A stretch of 64,000 nucleotides of DNA from Guyparkeria sp. WRN-7 (GCF_001641825.1 NZ_LRFH01000004.1:186001-250000); one strand, 5' to 3'. Shown: positions 43,943 through 53,790, counted from the first letter of the stretch. Translations and numbers: made by a program. The notes: generated from the sequence alone by a model not told the origin.

Positions 43943-45753
43943 CACTGCCCCCGCATGAACCAGCGGTCGAGCTCGTCGATCGACAGCGTCCGCCAGGTGG
44001 GGCGGCCGTGGTTGCACTGGTCCGAACGCTCGGTGCGCTCCATGTCCCGCAACAGCGCGTTCATCTCGGCGATCGTCAGACGGCGGTTGGCGCGCACCGA
44101 GCCATGACAGGCCATGGTCGACAGGATCTCGTCGATACGCTCGTCGACGATGGCCCGCGGCACGGTGTCCTCGGCCATCGGCACCCGGCGCAGCTCGGCG
44201 AGCATCTCGCGCACCAGCGTCTCGATATCCGCCTCGCGCAGCATGGCCGGGACCTCGCGCACCCGCACCCGTTCCGGCCCGACCCGGTCGACCATCACGC
44301 CGGCCGCACTGAACGCCTCCTGCCAGGTTTCGAAGGCCTCGGCCTCGGCCGGCGACACGGCGAAGTCGACCGGGAGCAGCAGCGGCGCACCGGACAGCCC
44401 CTGCTGACGGTAGGCGCTCTTGAGGCGTTCGTAGGTGACCCGCTCGGCGGCGGCATGCGCATCGACGATCACCAACCCGTCGCGATTGCGCGCCAGGATG
44501 TATATCTCGCCCAGGTGCTCGACGGCGTAACCCAGCGGCGGGATCTCATCGTCGGCCGGCAGGGGCTCGGCCACGCTCGGCGCGCCTTCCTGACCCTGCT
44601 GGCCGTGGGCGAGCAATGAGAGGTAGCCCTGCGACGCCCGGCCCGAGGAAGCGGCCGGCGCGCTCGGGGCACTGAGGGTCGGCCCCGACGACGAACCGGC
44701 GCCCGCGGACGAAGCGAAGCCGGAACTCTGGACCGGCATCGCCACACCCTCCGGCGCGATGCCGCCCGGGGCGGCCAGCGCCCGGTGCACCGTCTGGAAC
44801 AGGAAATCGTGCACGCTGCGCGCGTCACGGAAACGCACCTCGGCCTTGGTCGGGTGGACGTTGACGTCCACCGCCGCCGGGTCGAGCGTGAGCGAGAGCA
44901 CGTAGGCGGGATGCCGGCCGTGATGCAGCACGTCGCTGTAGGCACGTCGCACGGCATGGGCAATCAGGCGGTCGCGGACCACCCGGCCGTTGACGAAGAA
45001 CAGCTGCTGGTCGGTGGAAGCCCGGGCGTACTGCGGACTGGCCACCCAGCCGGTCAGGGCGAAGCCCGACGCGGCCGAGTCGATCTCGCGGGCCTGATCG
45101 AGAAAGCCGCGCCCGAGCACCTTGGCAATCCGCGCCTCGATGGCATCGTCATCCGCCGCCGGCAGGTCGAGCACGGCCTTGTCGTTATGGCTCAGGCGGA
45201 AGGCGACGCCCGGGTTGGCCAGGGCAAGCTTGCGCAGCAGCTGGTCGACATGGCCGAACTCGGTGCGCTCGGTCCGCAGGAACTTGCGGCGTGCGGGGAC
45301 ATTGAAGAACAGGTCGCGCACGTCGACCAACGTGCCCGGCTTCGCCGGCGTGGGACGCGGCTCGTCGAACACGCCCGGCGCCAGTTCCCAGCCGTGGTCG
45401 ATGTCGGTAGTGCGGGAAACGAGACGCAGCCGGGAGATGGACTGGATGCTCGCCAGCGCCTCGCCGCGGAAGCCGAAACTGGCAACGGCCTCGAGATCGT
45501 CGAGATCGCGGATCTTGGAGGTTGCGTGCGGGGCGATCGCCAGCGGCATCTCCTCGGGCGTCATGCCGTGACCGTTGTCCCGCACCGAGAGCTGCTTGAC
45601 CCCGCCGGCGACCACCTGCACCTCGATGTGATCGGCACCGGCGTCCAGTGCGTTCTCCACCAGCTCCTTGATCACGCTCGCCGGCCGCTCCACCACCTCG
45701 CCGGCGGCGATCTGGTTGACCAGGGATTGGGGCAGTTGGCGGATTGCGGGCAT
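43942..45753 (-). CDS. mutL: DNA mismatch repair protein MutL
   Basis: 603 residues. The N-terminal GHKL ATPase is complete (VIKELVENALDAGADHIEV, GFRGEALASI, DVRDLFFNVPARRKFL). A Ser/Ala/Pro linker lies at about 330-385. The C-terminal domain carries VDAHAAAERVTYE (Asp431), a variant of the DQHA(X)2E(X)4E endonuclease motif, and later ACHGSVRANRRL and QCNHGRPTW. This points to a nicking-type MutL rather than the MutH-dependent E. coli type. It lies 82 bases after amiC and overlaps miaA by one base. Confidence 0.96.
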   Translation of the reverse strand: MPAIRQLPQSLVNQIAAGEVVERPASVIKELVENALDAGADHIEVQVVAGGVKQLSVRDNGHGMTPEEMPLAIAPHATSKIRDLDDLEAVASFGFRGEALASIQSISRLRLVSRTTDIDHGWELAPGVFDEPRPTPAKPGTLVDVRDLFFNVPARRKFLRTERTEFGHVDQLLRKLALANPGVAFRLSHNDKAVLDLPAADDDAIEARIAKVLGRGFLDQAREIDSAASGFALTGWVASPQYARASTDQQLFFVNGRVVRDRLIAHAVRRAYSDVLHHGRHPAYVLSLTLDPAAVDVNVHPTKAEVRFRDARSVHDFLFQTVHRALAAPGGIAPEGVAMPVQSSGFASSAGAGSSSGPTLSAPSAPAASSGRASQGYLSLLAHGQQGQEGAPSVAEPLPADDEIPPLGYAVEHLGEIYILARNRDGLVIVDAHAAAERVTYERLKSAYRQQGLSGAPLLLPVDFAVSPAEAEAFETWQEAFSAAGVMVDRVGPERVRVREVPAMLREADIETLVREMLAELRRVPMAEDTVPRAIVDERIDEILSTMACHGSVRANRRLTIAEMNALLRDMERTERSDQCNHGRPTWRTLSIDELDRWFMRGQ

Positions 45754-45835
45754 GGGACTCCGACGGGGAAAACCGTCATTGTCTCCCGCCCGCCACTACC
45801 GAGACAAGCGGGACATCGGTCAGCGACCGATCGGA

Positions 45836-47092
45836 TCAGAGCATCGCGTAGCGGGTACCTTGCGGTGCGTGCGCCGTGTAGTAGCTGTTCACGCCCTCGA
45901 GGATCGATTCGGCGATCTTGCGCTGGTACCAGGCGCTGCGCAGGCGCTTTTCTTCCTGCGGATTGCTGATAAAGGCGCTCTCGACGAGGATCGAGGGAAT
46001 GTCCGGCGACTTGAGCACGGCGAAGCCGGCCTGCTGCACCGTTTCCTTGTGCAGCTCGGCGACGCCGTCGATGTTGCGAAGCACCCGGTCACCGAAGTCG
46101 AGGCTGGACTCGAGCGTCTTGGTCTGCGCCAGGTCGAGCAGCACCGAGGCGACGTCCTTGTCGTGATCCGCCAGCGACGCGCCGCCGACGAAGTCCGCGC
46201 TGTTTTCCTTGGCCGCCAGCCAGCGTGCCGCCTCGGAACTGGCGCCATTCTGGCTCAGGCAGTAGACCGACGCGCCCTTGGCCGAGGCGAGGCGGAAGGC
46301 ATCCGCATGCACCGAGATGAACAGGTCCGCCTCGTGCCGCCGGGCGATCTCCGTGCGCTGACGCAGGGGAATGAAGCGATCGTCGTCACGCGTCATCACC
46401 GGCGTGAGACCGGGCGTCGCGGCGATCAGGTCACGCAATTGCAGACCGATGTTGAGGACGATGTCCTTCTCGCGGGTACCGCGGCGACCGATCGCGCCGG
46501 GGTCCTTGCCGCCGTGACCGGGATCGATGGCCACCACCAGGTCACGGAACGCCCCGGAACCCGACTGGGCCGCGGACTCCTGGCGCGGCACGTCGGGCCG
46601 CTCGGCGATCACGGTTTCCTCGCCGGCGCCATGCGGCAGGTCGACCACGAGCCGATAGTCACCGCCGTCGGTCGGCGGCAGGATGATGATCTGGGGACGG
46701 GCCCGCTTCTTGAGGTCGAACACCAGTCGCAAGTCATGACCATTGCGCACGCCGACCCGCAAGCCCTTGACCACCGGCGAATCCGGGGCCGATGGCAGCG
46801 AGGCGTTGGTCAGGCGCGCGGAACGCACGTCGATCACGGCCCGAGCCGGGTTGTCGAGCAGCAGGGTGTCGAAGTCGACCGGCGAGGAGATGGCGAACAC
46901 GTAGCGAGTGAAACGCTCGTGGCGCCCGGCCTCGACACGGGAAACCGCTACCGAACGGGCGGCCAGCGCCGATCCGGCAAATGGCAGACCGAAGGCGGCG
47001 ACACCACTGCCGATCGCCGAGCGCAGGAAGCGGCGGCGCTCGGCGTCCAGCAAGGCAATCGCTTCACGGGCAGACTGGGTTGGCTTGTTCAT
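45836..47092 (-). CDS. amiC: N-acetylmuramoyl-L-alanine amidase (AmiC-type, Tat-exported)
   Basis: 418 residues. The N-terminus has a twin-arginine signal (RRRFLRSAIGSGVAAFGLPF, cleavage near GSALA). Residues about 45-165 form an AMIN domain that targets the septum. The C-terminal Amidase_3 domain (about 190-410) carries the zinc site: AIDPGHGGKDPGAIG, Glu in REKDIVLNI, SVHADAF and the catalytic Glu in LVESAFISN. It cleaves peptidoglycan cross-bridging stems during daughter-cell separation and should be activated by NlpD (16760-17542). ATG 47092 follows AGAGGTGGAAC. Confidence 0.95.
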   Translation of the reverse strand: MNKPTQSAREAIALLDAERRRFLRSAIGSGVAAFGLPFAGSALAARSVAVSRVEAGRHERFTRYVFAISSPVDFDTLLLDNPARAVIDVRSARLTNASLPSAPDSPVVKGLRVGVRNGHDLRLVFDLKKRARPQIIILPPTDGGDYRLVVDLPHGAGEETVIAERPDVPRQESAAQSGSGAFRDLVVAIDPGHGGKDPGAIGRRGTREKDIVLNIGLQLRDLIAATPGLTPVMTRDDDRFIPLRQRTEIARRHEADLFISVHADAFRLASAKGASVYCLSQNGASSEAARWLAAKENSADFVGGASLADHDKDVASVLLDLAQTKTLESSLDFGDRVLRNIDGVAELHKETVQQAGFAVLKSPDIPSILVESAFISNPQEEKRLRSAWYQRKIAESILEGVNSYYTAHAPQGTRYAML

Positions 47093-47317
47093 GTTCCACC
47101 TCTGGCAACACAGCCCCAAGATCGTGTTTCATCACACGGCCACTACAGTGTGCGCCAAAAGGGAGTTTTTTCAACAAATGCAAGAGGATAGCGCGCTTTC
47201 CTAAACCCGATACACGAACTGATTTCACCAAATATGGCGCCACCAAAGGCAGGAAAGCACTAGATGATGTGGTTTGCGCGGTGTTGAAAAAACACCACAC
47301 CCCGCGCAGAAATCGCC

Positions 47318-47806
47318 TCAAAGACCGCCCAGGCGCGCCAGCCAGGCCTCGCCAAGCGGCGATTCGGCCCGCAGGATGACATCGCGGCGCTCGGGGCGCT
47401 CGATCCCGCCGGCCAGTGACAGCTCGAGATCGGCGGAAAACTCACCCCGGGCCTGCTCGAGCCACTCGATCAGCAGCAGCGCCTCGTCGAGCTCGTCGCG
47501 CAGACCGAGGTAGTCGAGCTCCTCCGGGTCGGCCAGGCGGTAGAGGTCCAGATGCAGTAGTCGCCCCGGACCATCGGCTGCGGCCTCGACGTCGTAGGGT
47601 TCGATCAGGGTATAGGTGGGACTGCGGATGGTGCCGGTGACACCGAGCGAGCGCAGGAAGGCGCGGGCGAAGGTCGACTTGCCCGCACCGAGTTCGCCGC
47701 GCAGCGACAGGATACCGGCGGGCGGCGCCGCGGCCGCCAGACGGGCGGCCAGCGACTCGACCGCCGCCTGGTCGAGATCACTGCCCTCGAGACACCGGTC
47801 AGTCAT
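47318..47806 (-). CDS. tsaE: tRNA threonylcarbamoyladenosine synthesis ATPase TsaE
   Basis: 162 residues. With TsaB and TsaD it makes t6A37 on ANN-decoding tRNAs. Walker A is GELGAGKSTFARAFL; TIRSPTYTLIEPY and LLHLDLYRLADPEEL, with the later LLIEWLE, are family motifs. ATG 47806 overlaps the nnr 3' end by eight bases. After its stop come 225 bases of AT-richer DNA before amiC, so amiC probably has its own promoter. Confidence 0.95.
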   Translation of the reverse strand: MTDRCLEGSDLDQAAVESLAARLAAAAPPAGILSLRGELGAGKSTFARAFLRSLGVTGTIRSPTYTLIEPYDVEAAADGPGRLLHLDLYRLADPEELDYLGLRDELDEALLLIEWLEQARGEFSADLELSLAGGIERPERRDVILRAESPLGEAWLARLGGL

Positions 47807-49382
47807 CGCCACCCTCCCGCGACGAAGGCTCGGCGAGTCGCCAACCGCCCGATACGGTGCCTCCGTTGACGACGGCACGGATGGAATCGCACAGCTCGGC
47901 GGCGGCCATGCCCCATTCACCATGACGGTCGGCCTCGATCTCGCCGGCTTCGGCATGCACGCAGACGGCCGCCTCCATCGCCGTGAAGCGTGACAGTCCC
48001 ATGCCGAGAAAGGCGCCCAGCACGCCGGCCAGCACGTCACCACTGCCGGCGGTCGCCAGAGCGGCGGTACCACGCTGGCATACGGCCAGACGCTCACCGT
48101 CGGTCAGCACGCTACCGGCTCCCTTGAGCACCACCGCGCAGCCGAATCGCTCGGCAAGCGTGCGTGCCGAATCCAGGCGGTCGGTGTTGATCTCGGCCGT
48201 GGCGCACTCGAGCATCGCCGCCGCCTCGCCCGGGTGCGGGGTGACAACCGCATCCCGCTCCTCGAGAGACTGCGGCCCCAGCAGCCGCAGGGCATCAGCG
48301 TCCACCACCAGCGGCAGCGGGCAGTCGCGCAGCGCGCGCCAGGCCTCGACGGCCCAGCCATCACACCCCAGGCCGGGGCCGACCACCACGCTGGTCGCCT
48401 CGCCCGCCAGCCGCAGCAGATCGCGGGCGTTCTCGATGCCGTGGACGATCAGTTCGGGGCGACCGACATTGAGAGTCGCGGCGTGTGCCGGATGGGTGGC
48501 CACGATCACCTTGCCGGCCCCGGCACGCAGCGCGGCCTCTGCCGACAGCCGGGCCGCCCCCGGCATGCCGCGATTGCCGGCGACCACCAGCACCGTACCG
48601 AAACTCCCCTTGTGGCTGTCCCGGGAGCGCGCGCCAAGATGCAGCCCACCGGGCAGCAGTGCCACCCCGCCCGATTGATGCACCAGGGGATGGCCCAGCT
48701 CGGCGAGCACCCGCTCCCCGCAGGCCGCCAGCGCCGGGCCGGTGACAAGCCCCCGCTTGATGCCGAGGAAGGTCACGGTCACGTCCGCGGACAGTGTCAG
48801 CGGATCGCGGGCACCGGTATCGGCATTCACGCCCGAAGGCAGATCCACCGCCAGCACGCCCGGGCCTTCGGCCATGCCGTCAAGCGCCTGCCCCACCCGC
48901 TCGAGAAACTCGGCCGCATTGCCGCCGATCGGTCGCGACAGGCCGATACCGAACAGGGCATCGACGACGACATCCGCCGAGGCCAGCGCACCGGTCACGA
49001 CTCCGGCATCGCTGGCTACCTCGACCGATGGCATGACGTCGCGCAGCGCCGCCCAGGCATGCGCCGCACTGCCGTGGAACTCGGGCTGCTGCCAACCGAG
49101 CAGGGTCACCTCGAGCCCGGCGCGATGCGCCAGCCGGGCGATCACCAGACCATCACCACCGTTCTGTCCCGGCCCGACCAGCACCGCCAAGCGCCTGGCC
49201 TCGGGCCAGCGACGACGCAGCTCGTCGAAGGCCGCCTCGCCGGCGCGCTCCATCAGGCCGTAGGCATCCACCCCGCCGGCGAACAGCTCGCTTTCGTGGG
49301 CCTGGACCGCCTCGACCGACCAAGCCCGCGTCAGGCCGGGCGCGACCGGCGTGCGGATCAGCTGTGGCGCGCGGGCCGGCAT
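47799..49382 (-). CDS. nnr: Bifunctional NAD(P)H-hydrate epimerase / ADP-dependent dehydratase
   Basis: 527 residues. It repairs hydrated NADH and NADPH. The N-terminal YjeF epimerase domain (about 1-225) has LVGPGQNGGDGLVIARL and VDLPSGVNADTG. The C-terminal dehydratase (about 235-510) has KGSFGTVLVVAGNRGMPGAA, VVVGPGLG and TAGSGDVLAGVLGAFL. The gene starts four bases after trpS and overlaps tsaE, as in the canonical cluster (queG is not seen upstream). Confidence 0.95.
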   Translation of the reverse strand: MPARAPQLIRTPVAPGLTRAWSVEAVQAHESELFAGGVDAYGLMERAGEAAFDELRRRWPEARRLAVLVGPGQNGGDGLVIARLAHRAGLEVTLLGWQQPEFHGSAAHAWAALRDVMPSVEVASDAGVVTGALASADVVVDALFGIGLSRPIGGNAAEFLERVGQALDGMAEGPGVLAVDLPSGVNADTGARDPLTLSADVTVTFLGIKRGLVTGPALAACGERVLAELGHPLVHQSGGVALLPGGLHLGARSRDSHKGSFGTVLVVAGNRGMPGAARLSAEAALRAGAGKVIVATHPAHAATLNVGRPELIVHGIENARDLLRLAGEATSVVVGPGLGCDGWAVEAWRALRDCPLPLVVDADALRLLGPQSLEERDAVVTPHPGEAAAMLECATAEINTDRLDSARTLAERFGCAVVLKGAGSVLTDGERLAVCQRGTAALATAGSGDVLAGVLGAFLGMGLSRFTAMEAAVCVHAEAGEIEADRHGEWGMAAAELCDSIRAVVNGGTVSGGWRLAEPSSREGGDD

Positions 49383-49386
49383 CGAC

Positions 49387-50409
49387 TCAGCCCAGGATGT
49401 CCGGACGCGGCAGGAAACCGAGCGCGTCGAAGGCGCGCTGCAGCGTCGGCCGGGCGCGGGCCGCGGCGCGCTCGGCGCCCTGGGCGAGGATCGCGTCCAG
49501 GCCCGCCTCGTCGGCGCGGATCTCGCGGTAGCGCGCCGTGATCGGCTCGAGATGCGCGATCACCGCCTCGCCGGTCTCGACCTTGAGCTTGCCGTAGCCC
49601 TCGCCCGACAGGCGGCTCTCGATCGACTCGATCGACTCGTCGCCGAAGATCGACAGCAACGTCATCAGGTTGGAGACGCCCGGCTTGTTCTCCGGGTCGA
49701 AGCGGATATCCATGTCCGAGTCGGTCACCGCCTTCTTGAACTTCTTGAGGATTTTCTTCGGCTCGTCGAGCAGGGCCACGTAGCTGGCCTCGCTGGGATC
49801 GGACTTCGACATCTTCGCGGTCGGGTCCTGCAGCGACATCACGCGGGCGCCCGCCTTGGGGATGAACGGCTCGGGCACCGTGAAGATGTCGCCGTAGAGC
49901 TTGTTGAAGCGCATGGCGAGATCGCGGGTCAGCTCGAGGTGCTGCTTCTGGTCGGCGCCGACCGGCACGTGGGTGGCCTGGTAGAGCAGGATGTCGGCGG
50001 CCATCAGCACGGGGTAGTCGAACAGGCCGGCGTTGATGTTGGCCTGATGGCGCTGCGACTTGTCCTTGAACTGGGTCATGCGCTCGAGCTCGCCCATGTA
50101 GGTGTAGCAGTTGAGCACCCAGCCGAGCTCGGCGTGCGCCGGGACGTGCGACTGGACGAACAGCGTGCTCTTGTCCGGGTCTAGCCCGCAGGCGAGATAC
50201 AGGGCCAGGAAGTCGTAGCAGCGCGAGCGGAACTCGGCCGGATCCTGACGCACGGTGATGGCGTGCAGGTCGACCAGCATGAACAGCGCGTCATGCGTGT
50301 CCTGCATGTTGACCCAATTGCGGATCGCGCCGACGTAGTGGCTGATCAGCAGTTGCCCGGAAGGCTGGATGCCGGAGAGCACCACCGGCGGCTTGTCGTT
50401 CTTGGACAT
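49387..50409 (-). CDS. trpS: Tryptophanyl-tRNA synthetase
   Basis: 340 residues. A class I synthetase: [18 protein letters not shown] holds the HIGH-equivalent, here ISHY where many relatives read IGNY, and AKMSKSD is the KMSKS loop. The tryptophan-binding region ([41 protein letters not shown]) is intact. ATG 50409 ([10 protein letters not shown]) is set by alignment, with AAGGTGATTTCTTGTAAGGGG-type purines in the leader; a frame extending to 50496 is not conserved. It diverges from the HAD gene at 50584. Confidence 0.96.
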   Translation of the reverse strand: MSKNDKPPVVLSGIQPSGQLLISHYVGAIRNWVNMQDTHDALFMLVDLHAITVRQDPAEFRSRCYDFLALYLACGLDPDKSTLFVQSHVPAHAELGWVLNCYTYMGELERMTQFKDKSQRHQANINAGLFDYPVLMAADILLYQATHVPVGADQKQHLELTRDLAMRFNKLYGDIFTVPEPFIPKAGARVMSLQDPTAKMSKSDPSEASYVALLDEPKKILKKFKKAVTDSDMDIRFDPENKPGVSNLMTLLSIFGDESIESIESRLSGEGYGKLKVETGEAVIAHLEPITARYREIRADEAGLDAILAQGAERAAARARPTLQRAFDALGFLPRPDILG

Positions 50410-50583
50410 AAGGTGATTTCTTGTAAGGGGTGATTCGGCGTATTCGACGCCGGCCGGGGCGCTGCCGCCACCCGGCCGGGCAAGGCGGGTCATCATAGCA
50501 AAGGCCGCGTGCCGGTCGTCATGGCCCGGCCCTGCTATACAAAAAGGGACCCCGACCGAAAGGCAACCGCTGGATCGTCACTC

Positions 50584-51378
50584 ATGAAAGCCATCCTCTT
50601 CGACATGGACGGCGTGCTCTACGTCGGCGACCGACTCATCGAGGGCGCCATCGAGACCCTCGACTGGGCGCGCCGCGAGGGCATCCCGTTCCGGTTCGTC
50701 ACCAACACCACCTCGAAGCCGCGCGATGCGCTGGTGGAGAAACTCGCCGGGATGGGCATCGAGGCGACAGCCGACGAGATCCTCACCCCGCCGGTGGCCG
50801 CCCGCCAGTGGCTTTCGGCACACGAAGGCGAACCGGCAGCCCTGTTCGTCCCCGATGCCACGGCCGCCGAGTTCGCCGAGCTGGCCGCGGCCGACTCGGT
50901 CGACGACTCCATCGGCGCCCTGGTCATGGGCGATCTCGGCGAGGGCTGGGACTTCGCCACCTACAACCGCGCCTTCCGTTGGCTCAAGGCCAACCCCGAG
51001 GCAGCGCTGGTGGCATTGGGCATGACGCGCTTCTGGCAGGCCGAGGACGGCCCGAGACTGGACGTCGGGCCATTCGTCCGTGGGCTGGAATACGCCCTCG
51101 ACCGCGACGCGGTGGTGTTGGGCAAGCCCAGTAGGGACTTTTTCCACTCCGCGCTGGAAACCCTCGGCGTGGATGCGGCCGAGACAGTCATGATCGGTGA
51201 CGACATCGTCGGTGACATCGGCGGTGCCCAGCAGGCCGGGCTGGTCGGGCTACAGGTGCGCAGCGGCAAGTTTCACCCCAACGATCTCAAACGGGGCATA
51301 ACGCCCGACGGCGTGCTCGACGGGATTGCACAATTGCCGACATGGTGGCAACGACACGCTGACGACCAATCCAGCTAG
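50584..51378 (+). CDS. HAD-superfamily subfamily IIA phosphatase (LHPP/NagD-like)
   Basis: 264 residues. HAD motif I is FDMDGVLYVGD, motif II is FVTNTTSKP, the Lys motif is VLGKPSRDFF, and motif IV is MIGDDIVGDIGGA. The cap position is type IIA (C2), as in NagD and the phosphohistidine phosphatase LHPP. The substrate is unknown. ATG 50584 begins MKAILFDMDG; 25 upstream in-frame codons are unconserved. It converges with the next HAD gene, leaving 46 bases between the stops. Confidence 0.88.
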   Translation: MKAILFDMDGVLYVGDRLIEGAIETLDWARREGIPFRFVTNTTSKPRDALVEKLAGMGIEATADEILTPPVAARQWLSAHEGEPAALFVPDATAAEFAELAAADSVDDSIGALVMGDLGEGWDFATYNRAFRWLKANPEAALVALGMTRFWQAEDGPRLDVGPFVRGLEYALDRDAVVLGKPSRDFFHSALETLGVDAAETVMIGDDIVGDIGGAQQAGLVGLQVRSGKFHPNDLKRGITPDGVLDGIAQLPTWWQRHADDQSS

Positions 51379-51424
51379 CACCGGCTGCCCGGCATGCACG
51401 CCGAACAGGATGGGGCAGCGCCAA

Positions 51425-52039
51425 TCATGCCGTGCCCACCGCGCGACGCACGGCCTCGATACACGGCCCGGGACGCTCGCACTGAACTGCCCGCAAACCC
51501 TCGCCGCGCGCCCGCTCCACGTGACTCTCGCTGTCATCGACGAACAGCGTGGCGGAGGCCGGATACCCCAGTTCGTCCAGCACGTCACGGAAGATGCTGG
51601 GATCACGCTTGCCCTTGCCGAGGTAGTAGCTGTTGAACACGCGATCGAAGTGGCGGTAAATGCCGTCGCGCCGGTCGAGCTCGTCCAGCCAGTGGGTCTG
51701 GTCGGACAGGATGGCGACGGTCAAACCGGCTAATCGCAGGTCATCGACAAGGGCCAGCATGTCGGGACGCAGGACGAAGCCGCGCATCACCTCGGCACGA
51801 AAGGCGTCAAACGTTTCCGGGAAAGGCATCTTCTCCTGCAACGCCTGCCAGAAATCGGCCTCCCCACCCTTTCCGAGCACGAACCCGGATTCGTAGACCG
51901 CGTCCATGGCGTGCTGTGAGAGCGCCTCCGGGTCCAGGCCATGGCGATGCGCCGCTGCCACCAGGGCGCGACGAAACCCTTCCTCGGCGATCACGCCGCC
52001 GAAATCGAACAACACACATCGGACTCCGGTTTTCCCCAT
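51425..52039 (-). CDS. HAD-superfamily subfamily IA hydrolase (YihX-like)
   Basis: 204 residues. Motif I is LFDFGGVIAEEG, with the first Asp as nucleophile, motif II is AILSDQTHWLDEL, the Lys is in YLGKGKRDPSIF, and motif IV is LFVDDSESHVERA. The helical cap between about 20 and 85 is type C1. The FDFGGVI start resembles YihX/alpha-glucose-1-phosphate phosphatases, but the substrate is not proven. It is separate from the convergent IIA-type HAD gene. Confidence 0.85.
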   Translation of the reverse strand: MGKTGVRCVLFDFGGVIAEEGFRRALVAAAHRHGLDPEALSQHAMDAVYESGFVLGKGGEADFWQALQEKMPFPETFDAFRAEVMRGFVLRPDMLALVDDLRLAGLTVAILSDQTHWLDELDRRDGIYRHFDRVFNSYYLGKGKRDPSIFRDVLDELGYPASATLFVDDSESHVERARGEGLRAVQCERPGPCIEAVRRAVGTA

Positions 52040-52417
52040 GGCTCGGCTCGCCCTCCCATCGTTCCGCTTGACGCGGCCTCCGTGATACTCGGAGGATATC
52101 AGTCAGTTACCGCCCCATCCGGCCGCACGCGACCCTCAACCTGCGCTCCCGGGCGAGGACTCATGCCCCGAGACTGATCCACCATCTTCGCCGGTCGAGC
52201 AACGATCGACACCGGCATCCCGATGACTGCCACCGGGACGGGCCACCCGATGGGCCGCTCCGTTTGAGCGTCGGCCTTACGGACGGTGCTTGCCAAGCCG
52301 CCGAGGTTCTTTTATCCTACGCGGCCTTTGAATTGACCCGCCCGCGTGCCGGCCGCCTGGACAGGCACCGATACCTCGGTACGCGCGCAAACAAGACGAG
52401 TCGCTCAGGAGACAATC
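52040..52417. other. 378-bp region upstream of rpmB
   Basis: No gene is supported. The part near rpmB contains a good sigma-70 promoter (52290-52318). The 250 bases before it carry short open frames without ribosome-binding sites and nothing else I can name; they should include the promoter of the divergent HAD gene. Confidence 0.55.
52290..52318 (+). promoter_or_regulatory. Sigma-70 promoter of rpmB-rpmG(-mutM)
   Basis: TTGCCA (52290-52295), 17-base spacer, TATCCT (52313-52318). Expected start of transcription near 52325, giving a leader of about 93 bases before rpmB. Confidence 0.7.
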
Positions 52418-52654
52418 ATGGCCCGAGTTTGCCAAGTAACCGGGAAGCGCCCGGCGGTCGGTAACAACGTATCGCACGCGAACAACAAGACCCGGCGTCG
52501 GTTTCTGCCCAACCTGCACAAGAAGCGGTTCTGGGTAGAGAGCGAGCAGCGGTTTGTCAGCCTGCGTGTTTCCAGCCACGGCCTGCGCACGATCGACAAG
52601 GTCGGCATCGACACGGTCATCGCCGAGATGCGTGCGCGCGGCGAGAAGGTCTAA
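52418..52654 (+). CDS. rpmB: 50S ribosomal protein L28
   Basis: 78 residues, the usual length. [20 protein letters not shown] and [19 protein letters not shown] are standard L28. CAGGAG precedes the start at good spacing. First gene of the rpmB-rpmG pair. Confidence 0.98.
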   Translation: MARVCQVTGKRPAVGNNVSHANNKTRRRFLPNLHKKRFWVESEQRFVSLRVSSHGLRTIDKVGIDTVIAEMRARGEKV

Positions 52655-52690
52655 ACACCGCTCACCATAACGTCTAACAGGTAATACGAT

Positions 52691-52846
52691 ATGCGCGACA
52701 AGATCCGACTGGTATCCAGCGCCGGCACCGGCCACTTCTATACCACCGACAAGAACAAGCGGAACATGCCGGAGAAGATGCAGATCAAGAAGTACGATCC
52801 GGTAGTACGCAAGCACGTCATCTACAAGGAAGCCAAGATCAAGTAA
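52691..52846 (+). CDS. rpmG: 50S ribosomal protein L33
   Basis: 51 residues: [20 protein letters not shown], then [20 protein letters not shown] and a final basic tail ending AKIK. It has no cysteines, so it is the zinc-free type of L33. It lies 36 bases after rpmB and before a terminator. Confidence 0.97.
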   Translation: MRDKIRLVSSAGTGHFYTTDKNKRNMPEKMQIKKYDPVVRKHVIYKEAKIK

Positions 52847-52898
52847 GACACGTGCCGGCCGCTCAGGCGGCCGCCGTCTTGTCCTGATCGGCACCCGG

Positions 52899-52931
52899 AC
52901 CCCGCGAGGATACTTCCCGCGGGGTTTCTTC
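52899..52931 (+). terminator. Rho-independent terminator after rpmG
   Basis: CCCCGCG/CGCGGGG stem with an 11-base loop and TTTCTT after it. It lies between rpmG and mutM, so mutM may be read through or have its own promoter. Confidence 0.75.
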
Positions 52932-52957
52932 GTGGCGATCTTCAGACCGAGCGGACC

Positions 52958-53782
52958 ATGCCCGAACTCCCCGAAGTCGAAACCACCCGCCGCGGCATCG
53001 AGCCTCACCTTGCCGGGCGACGCATCGAGGCGGTGACCGTGCGCGACCCGCGCCTGCGCTGGCCGGTGCGCGAGGATCTGGCCGAGTTTCTCGTCGGCCG
53101 GCCGATCGAGTCGGTCGAGCGGCGCGCCAAGTACCTGCTGCTGGTGCTCGACCGCGGCGACCGCGTACTGATCCACCTGGGCATGTCGGGCAGCCTGCGC
53201 CTCGACGACCCGGCCAGCCCGTTGCGCAAGCACGACCACGTCGAGTGGCTGATCGACAGCGGCCGTGTGCTGCGCCTGCACGACCCGCGCCGCTTCGGCG
53301 CCGTACTGACCGATCGCGTCGATGCCCCGCACGTGCGGCTGGCCACCCTCGGCCCCGAACCGCTCGACCCGGCCTTCGACGGCGACTACCTCGCCGGCCG
53401 CCTGGCCGGACGGCGCGTGGCGATCAAGCAGGCGATCATGAACGCGGCGATCGTGGTGGGCGTCGGCAACATCTACGCCTCCGAAGCGCTGTTCCTCGCC
53501 GGCATCCATCCGAAACGGCCGGCCGGGAGCCTCGGCCGGGACGATTGCACCGCACTGGCCGCCGCGATCCGTCAGGTGCTGACCGCGGCCATCGAGCAGG
53601 GCGGCACCACCCTGCGTGACTTCCTCTCGCCCTCGGGCGACCCCGGCTACTTCCGACAGACCCTCAACGTCTACGAGCGTACCGGCAAGCCCTGTCGGCG
53701 CTGCGGCTCGCCCGTCGAGCGCACCGTGCTCGGCCAGCGCTCGACCTGGTTCTGCCCGACCTGCCAGCCGACGGACGACTAA
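52958..53782 (+). CDS. mutM: Formamidopyrimidine-DNA glycosylase
   Basis: 274 residues. MutM removes 8-oxoguanine and formamidopyrimidines. After Met, the catalytic Pro and Glu begin PELPEVETTRRGIEPHL. The conserved HLGMSGSLRL, NIYASEALFLAGIHP and GGTTLRDFLSPSGDPGYF are complete, and the C-terminal zinc finger has the four cysteines (CRRC and CPTC, about 20 residues apart). rpmB-rpmG-mutM order is widespread. Confidence 0.97.
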   Translation: MPELPEVETTRRGIEPHLAGRRIEAVTVRDPRLRWPVREDLAEFLVGRPIESVERRAKYLLLVLDRGDRVLIHLGMSGSLRLDDPASPLRKHDHVEWLIDSGRVLRLHDPRRFGAVLTDRVDAPHVRLATLGPEPLDPAFDGDYLAGRLAGRRVAIKQAIMNAAIVVGVGNIYASEALFLAGIHPKRPAGSLGRDDCTALAAAIRQVLTAAIEQGGTTLRDFLSPSGDPGYFRQTLNVYERTGKPCRRCGSPVERTVLGQRSTWFCPTCQPTDD

Positions 53783-53790
53783 CGGCCCGC

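Noticed and set aside
47279-47307. Hairpin GGTGTT/AACACC after tsaE as a terminator
   Set aside because: The T-run is in the loop rather than after the stem, and the outer pairing is broken, so I do not call it.
52099-52296. Possible 65-residue protein upstream of rpmB on the minus strand
   Set aside because: It would start with TTG inside the rpmB promoter, without a Shine-Dalgarno, and shows no known motif.
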